Part shown: positions 60,797-64,000 of the stretch, piece by piece | Position numbering within the stretch: the first letter of the stretch is position 1 | Layout: the number at the start of each line of letters is the position of its first letter | Assembly (NCBI GenBank): GCA_963921255.3 | Contig: CAWUEW020000002.1 | Span: 310,001-374,000 of the forward strand | DNA: 64,000 bases | Reading direction: 5' to 3' | Source: JANSYL01 sp963921255 | GTDB taxonomy: Bacteria; Pseudomonadota; Alphaproteobacteria; Rhodobacterales; Rhodobacteraceae | The notes under the pieces: generated by a model | What the model saw: only the letters and a program-made list of their open reading frames with translations | Database searches by the model: none | Told to the model about the DNA's origin: nothing | Position numbers and translations under genes: made by a program

Positions 60797-61204
60797 TCAG
60801 GCCGAATAAGCGGCCTCGATCATGGCGCTGGACAGGCCGCCATAGACCGACGCCCAAGCCGCTTCGTCTTCCGTCGAAAAGGACGGCCCGAGCAACTGTT
60901 TGAACGTTGCAATCAAGGCCGCACCGACCGATGCGTATTGATCGGCGGTCACACCATACGCCACATGGCGGATCGCCAGATCGATCGCGGCCGGCATCAA
61001 AACATCGGGATCTTCGAGGTTGTCGACGATGAATGTCAGGGTCTGGGTGAGCTTGCGCCCCTGCAATTCCAGATCCCCGGCAAACAGGGGTTTCGTGGAC
61101 CGGTCAAGGCGAAACAGGTTGCCGTAAAAGATCCGCGCGGTGTGATCTGCATCGGCGGCAGCCAGGGCCCAAGTGGCACGAATGCGGTCCAAAGTGTCTG
61201 GCAT
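60797..61204 (-). CDS. Single-domain globin-like protein
   Basis: A 135-residue globin-fold protein: R-I-R-A-T-W in helix A, F-Y-G-N-L-F-R-L-D in helix B/C, an H in I-R-H-V-A-Y-G-V at the proximal F-helix position, and F-K-Q-L-L-G and W-A-S-V-Y-G-G-L in the G/H helices. This matches bacterial single-domain (flavohemoglobin-type) globins that bind oxygen or nitric oxide. The start at 61204 was chosen because the upstream residues (W-S-T-S-V-L) are not globin-like. It is first in line ahead of the FIST operon, on the same strand, about 80 bp apart. Confidence 0.85.
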   Translation of the reverse strand: MPDTLDRIRATWALAAADADHTARIFYGNLFRLDRSTKPLFAGDLELQGRKLTQTLTFIVDNLEDPDVLMPAAIDLAIRHVAYGVTADQYASVGAALIATFKQLLGPSFSTEDEAAWASVYGGLSSAMIEAAYSA

Positions 61205-61377
61205 ATCCCCCGTCCGGTCTGTCTTTAGCTGACACCGGTTACACCGCTGTTGGCCCCACAAAGCAAGTACGGAAGTCGACCATTGGCAGCTACACGTCGC
61301 CACAGAGCCGTGTTGGACCCACGATTTGCAGGATCGGGGATCGGTGTCACGGGACCTGTGGCCGGGGCGTCACATCT

Positions 61378-62034
61378 TCAGGCCCTGCCCTGCAGGTCGA
61401 TCCCGCATATGTCAGCGACGATCTGTTCTTCGCTGTGACCCGGTTCCACCCGGCGCAGGATGATGTCGGCGTTTCGGGCACCTGCTTCGGAATACCCGTA
61501 GAGCACGGATTGGGCCCGCATGAACCTTGGACCCGACCGCCAGTTCACGGCACTCAGGCGGTCGACATAGAGGGTCGTCTTCGAAAAGTGCTCCTCCCCG
61601 GTATCGCTGTTGGTGCGGGCAAACATGATCTCGTCGACGCCTTGATGCTCGAACAACGGGCTAATGGATCGGAAGTGACTGTCAATCTGTCCTTTGCTGT
61701 CAACGCCATAGCCGGTGATGGAAATCGAGGACAGGTCTTGGGCGACACGCCAGATCCCCACATGGGCTTCACCGTTCACTTCGTAATGGTAGCTCCACAG
61801 CCCCTTCAAAAAGCGCCCCCGGTGATAGAGGGCCAACAGCGGATCGGAGCTTCGGATGACCCAATACACGAGGATAATGAGCAACCGAAACAACCCGACG
61901 CTGGTGAGGAACGTGATGAACCAGCGTAGGGCAGGTTCCAACGCTTCAACACGCATCAGGATGTTGTTGATCGCGATGATGTAGCTGATCGTCGCCAGAA
62001 GGATTGCGATGTTCACCTTTTCCAGGGCGTTCAT
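61378..62034 (-). CDS. Two-helix membrane protein with a beta-rich cytoplasmic domain
   Basis: A 218-residue protein with two N-terminal helices (about 8-27 and 38-60) and then a soluble beta-rich domain. It has F-L-K-G-L-W-S-Y-H-Y, a G-I-W-R-V-A-Q-D-L-S-S-I-S-I-T-G-Y-G segment, and a later V-N-W-R-S-G. This layout resembles the 2TM plus beta-barrel design of some CBASS effectors (Cap15 type), but I see no nucleotidyltransferase beside it, so a defence role is only a possibility. The 170-bp gap between it and the globin gene is featureless. Confidence 0.65.
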   Translation of the reverse strand: MNALEKVNIAILLATISYIIAINNILMRVEALEPALRWFITFLTSVGLFRLLIILVYWVIRSSDPLLALYHRGRFLKGLWSYHYEVNGEAHVGIWRVAQDLSSISITGYGVDSKGQIDSHFRSISPLFEHQGVDEIMFARTNSDTGEEHFSKTTLYVDRLSAVNWRSGPRFMRAQSVLYGYSEAGARNADIILRRVEPGHSEEQIVADICGIDLQGRA

Positions 62035-62116
62035 GGTCGGTGTCCTGTTTGCAGTTGGGGTGTGTGCAAAGGCGGCGGGGCGCAGGATTGCGCCCCGGCC
62101 AAACCGTTTAAGGGGG

Positions 62117-62626
62117 TCAGACCTGCTGTGCCTGGGACTGCGTCATCCAGAGCAACCCGAACAGCAGCAGGGCAGCGGAGACAGCCGCAGCGACCGTGCG
62201 GACAGAGTTCCAGAAGGTCCATCGCGGCACATAGGTCGATAGCCAGTACGCGCGCGTCGCCTCGGAGGAGAGTTCCATGCCGGCCAGCGCCTGGTTCATC
62301 GGCACGTTGAATGCCACCGTGACGCCGAAGCATCCAAAGAGATACACCAAGGCCGCCAGCAGGATCAGGAGGCCGGCGGACCCGTCGAGCCCGACCCAGG
62401 CGTAGCCGGCAATCAGGATGGACACACCGGCCATGCCCAGGAACAGGGTCATGAAAATCCAGCGAAACACTTCCCGGTTGATGACCTGCATCGCCTCTAC
62501 GCCGCCAATCCCACTGGTGAGTGCGAGGGAGCGCATGATGAAATCCGAAAACGCAAGGAAAACACCTGCAACCAAGGCGTAAGCGAGGATGGAAAGCTGC
62601 ATGAGAATAAAGAACGTGGTGGACAT
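62117..62626 (-). CDS. DUF1772 membrane protein
   Basis: A 169-residue protein with four helices (near residues 8-30, 52-75, 80-105, 142-165). It has the family N-V-P-M-N motif between helices 3 and 4 and Y-W-x-x-Y-V-P-R-W-T-F-W-N-S-V-R-T. Eukaryotic relatives act as anthrone oxygenases; bacterial roles are unknown. ATG at 62626 follows AAGGA. It is upstream on the same strand as the 2TM gene, 82 bp apart, and 63 bp after the NmrA-like gene, so the three may be cotranscribed. Confidence 0.85.
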   Translation of the reverse strand: MSTTFFILMQLSILAYALVAGVFLAFSDFIMRSLALTSGIGGVEAMQVINREVFRWIFMTLFLGMAGVSILIAGYAWVGLDGSAGLLILLAALVYLFGCFGVTVAFNVPMNQALAGMELSSEATRAYWLSTYVPRWTFWNSVRTVAAAVSAALLLFGLLWMTQSQAQQV

Positions 62627-62689
62627 CTTGTTTCCTTTCATAGGGAGGGCACAGACCGGGGCGTCTCCGCCCCGGCGGGCGCGTGTCGG

Positions 62690-63517
62690 TCAGGCGGCGG
62701 CCGTCCAGGCGCCGGATTTCACGGCGGTCTCGGCAAATTCGGCGAAGTCGCGCGGCGGGCGTCCGAGGGCGCGTTGGACGCCATCACAGACATGCTGGTT
62801 TCGACCATCCAGGGTTTCGCGTGCGATCGCCGTGAAGACACCGGCGACGAAGTCTCCGCCGGAGGCCGCGACATTGGCGTGAAACTCTTCAAACGAGATC
62901 GGGACATGCCGGATCGGCCGCCCGATCGCCCGGCTCAATTCGGCGGCCATATCGGCCCACCCCATGAGGCGCGGGCCGGTGACTTCGTATGTTTCACCGG
63001 TATGGCCGTCTTCCGTGAGGGCGGCGACCACGACGTCGGCCACGTCGTCGATGTCGATGATCGGGTCCGTGATGGTGCCACCAGGCATCGGCAAGACACC
63101 TGCGAGGATGGGATCACGCAGATACCCTTCCGAGAAATTCTGGGCGAACCAAGTGCTGCGCACGACCGTGACGGCAGGATGGGCCGCCTTGACGGCCTCT
63201 TCCCCCAGTTTCGCGTGATGTTCGCCGCGCCCGGACAGCAGAACGAGGCGCCCGACCCCAAGGGCCGCGGCCAGTGCGGCAAGCGCCCCAACCTTTTCGA
63301 CCCCGCCGGGGAAGGCCAGATCAGGAAAGTACGTGACATAGGCGGCGCGGCTGCCCTGCAGGGCGGGCTCCCAAGTGGCCGGATCTTCCCAGTCGAACGG
63401 CGTCAGCGACCGCCGCGCCCCGTGGCGGACCGAATGACCGAGCGCTTCAAGTTTGGCGGCAACACGGCGGCCGGTCTTGCCGGTGGCGCCGATGACGAGG
63501 ATGGGTGCGTGTGACAT
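62690..63517 (-). CDS. NmrA-like NAD(P)H-binding protein
   Basis: A 275-residue atypical short-chain dehydrogenase. The nucleotide-binding start is I-G-A-T-G-K-T-G-R-R-V, with R-H-G-A-R-R following the second strand, which favours NADP. It continues with L-L-S-G-R-G-E-H and a F-A-Q-N-F motif of the NmrA/QOR2 group. It lacks the YxxxK catalytic pair, so it is probably a redox-linked sensor or quinone oxidoreductase. The start at 63517 is supported by homologous N-termini; 11 residues upstream were dropped. It is divergent from nothing: the AraC gene upstream is on the same strand. Confidence 0.85.
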   Translation of the reverse strand: MSHAPILVIGATGKTGRRVAAKLEALGHSVRHGARRSLTPFDWEDPATWEPALQGSRAAYVTYFPDLAFPGGVEKVGALAALAAALGVGRLVLLSGRGEHHAKLGEEAVKAAHPAVTVVRSTWFAQNFSEGYLRDPILAGVLPMPGGTITDPIIDIDDVADVVVAALTEDGHTGETYEVTGPRLMGWADMAAELSRAIGRPIRHVPISFEEFHANVAASGGDFVAGVFTAIARETLDGRNQHVCDGVQRALGRPPRDFAEFAETAVKSGAWTAAA

Positions 63518-63624
63518 GGTTTGGTTCCCTTGGTTCAAAACGATGACCAAGGGATAGGCGGTCGGGTGCGGTCAGATATTGACCGGGACGGCCAGCGTTT
63601 TGACCGGCGCGGCCAATCGCGCAC

Positions 63625-64000
63625 TTAGACTTCCGGACGGTGCTTTCGATAGGTCGCCGGGGTCAGACCCACCCATCGTTTAAAGGCCCGGGTGAACGAG
63701 CTTTGCTCGGAAAACCCGGTCAGAAAGGCCACTTCGGCCGGGGAATACGCGTCGTCCCGCAGCAACCCTTCAGCCAATTCGCGGCGCGTCTCCTCCGTGA
63801 GAGACTGAAAACTGACGCCGTGATCTGACAACCGACGGTGAAACGACCGCACGCTCAGCCCCATTTGGCGGGCAATATCGGCCATCTTGGGGGCCCCTTC
63901 GCTCAGCGATTGGGCAATCACATCTTTCACCTGCGTGACCAGCGGTCCTTCGTCCTTCACGTCCAGCAGATCGGCGTCGAGATGCGACACCAGGTATTGG
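63625..64000 (-). CDS. AraC-family transcriptional regulator, 5' end outside window
   Basis: The frame is open to the right edge of the window, so only the C-terminal 125 residues are seen. They form the two-HTH AraC domain: M-A-D-I-A-R-Q-M-G-L-S-V-R-S-F-H-R-R-L as the first and S-P-A-E-V-A-F-L-T-G-F-S-E-Q-S-S-F as the second, then F-K-R-W-V-G-L-T-P-A-T-Y-R. The GTG at 63990 is internal. It probably regulates the NmrA/DUF1772 genes next to it. Confidence 0.9.
   Translation of the reverse strand, partial: QYLVSHLDADLLDVKDEGPLVTQVKDVIAQSLSEGAPKMADIARQMGLSVRSFHRRLSDHGVSFQSLTEETRRELAEGLLRDDAYSPAEVAFLTGFSEQSSFTRAFKRWVGLTPATYRKHRPEV

Overview
The window is about 64% GC with tightly packed, overlapping genes. 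TAXI- and LIV-type transporters, a protocatechuate-branch pair, molybdenum hydroxylases and many GntR/RpiR/TetR regulators point to a marine alphaproteobacterium, most likely Rhodobacteraceae (Roseobacter group). That assignment is inferred from gene content only. No rRNA, tRNA or CRISPR array was seen.

Layout. 1-9.5 kb: catabolic genes (GntR regulator end, enolase-superfamily enzyme, zinc alcohol dehydrogenase, pcaD-pcaB, a Tet-like efflux pump) and a dehydratase/hydrolase/haloacid-dehalogenase operon. 9.56-13.04 kb: a 3,477 bp IS1595-like element with perfect 23-bp inverted ends. It carries a transposase, an EcoRI-type adenine methyltransferase (frameshifted), a DUF262-HNH nuclease and a 56-aa ORF. 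It has no target duplication and both flanking genes have lost their 5' ends. 14-24.8 kb: an RpiR-linked TAXI TRAP transporter with UspA and an aminotransferase, then a TetR-linked molybdenum hydroxylase with a diheme cytochrome. 25.0-29.7 kb: a guanidine-I riboswitch heading an ABC transporter, a guanidine-hydrolase-like ureohydrolase and two histidine-rich small proteins. 29.7-42.2 kb: an XRE/DUF2975 pair, a HAD phosphatase, a gamma-glutamyltransferase-like protein, a molybdopterin oxidoreductase, and a LIV-type ABC operon with an acyl-CoA synthetase.

42.4-61.2 kb is the most interesting part. It holds an alginate-type exopolysaccharide cluster (algF-algI-algJ-algX; alg44-alg8; algA; algD) followed by a large RTX protein. 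Next comes an opposing sensory operon: a FIST protein, a hybrid histidine kinase with a LOV domain, and a LuxR-type response regulator, with a globin just upstream. A 16-bp palindrome (CTATnC-n4-GnATAG type) precedes algF, algA, algD and the sensory operon, so they look like one regulon. The genes predict synthesis, O-acetylation and c-di-GMP-linked polymerisation of a polymannuronate, possibly under light and redox or nitric-oxide control. The epimerase, lyase and outer-membrane export genes (algG, algL, algK, algE) are not in the window.

61.4-64 kb: a 2TM/beta-rich protein, a DUF1772 protein, an NmrA-like protein and the C-terminal part of an AraC regulator cut by the window edge.
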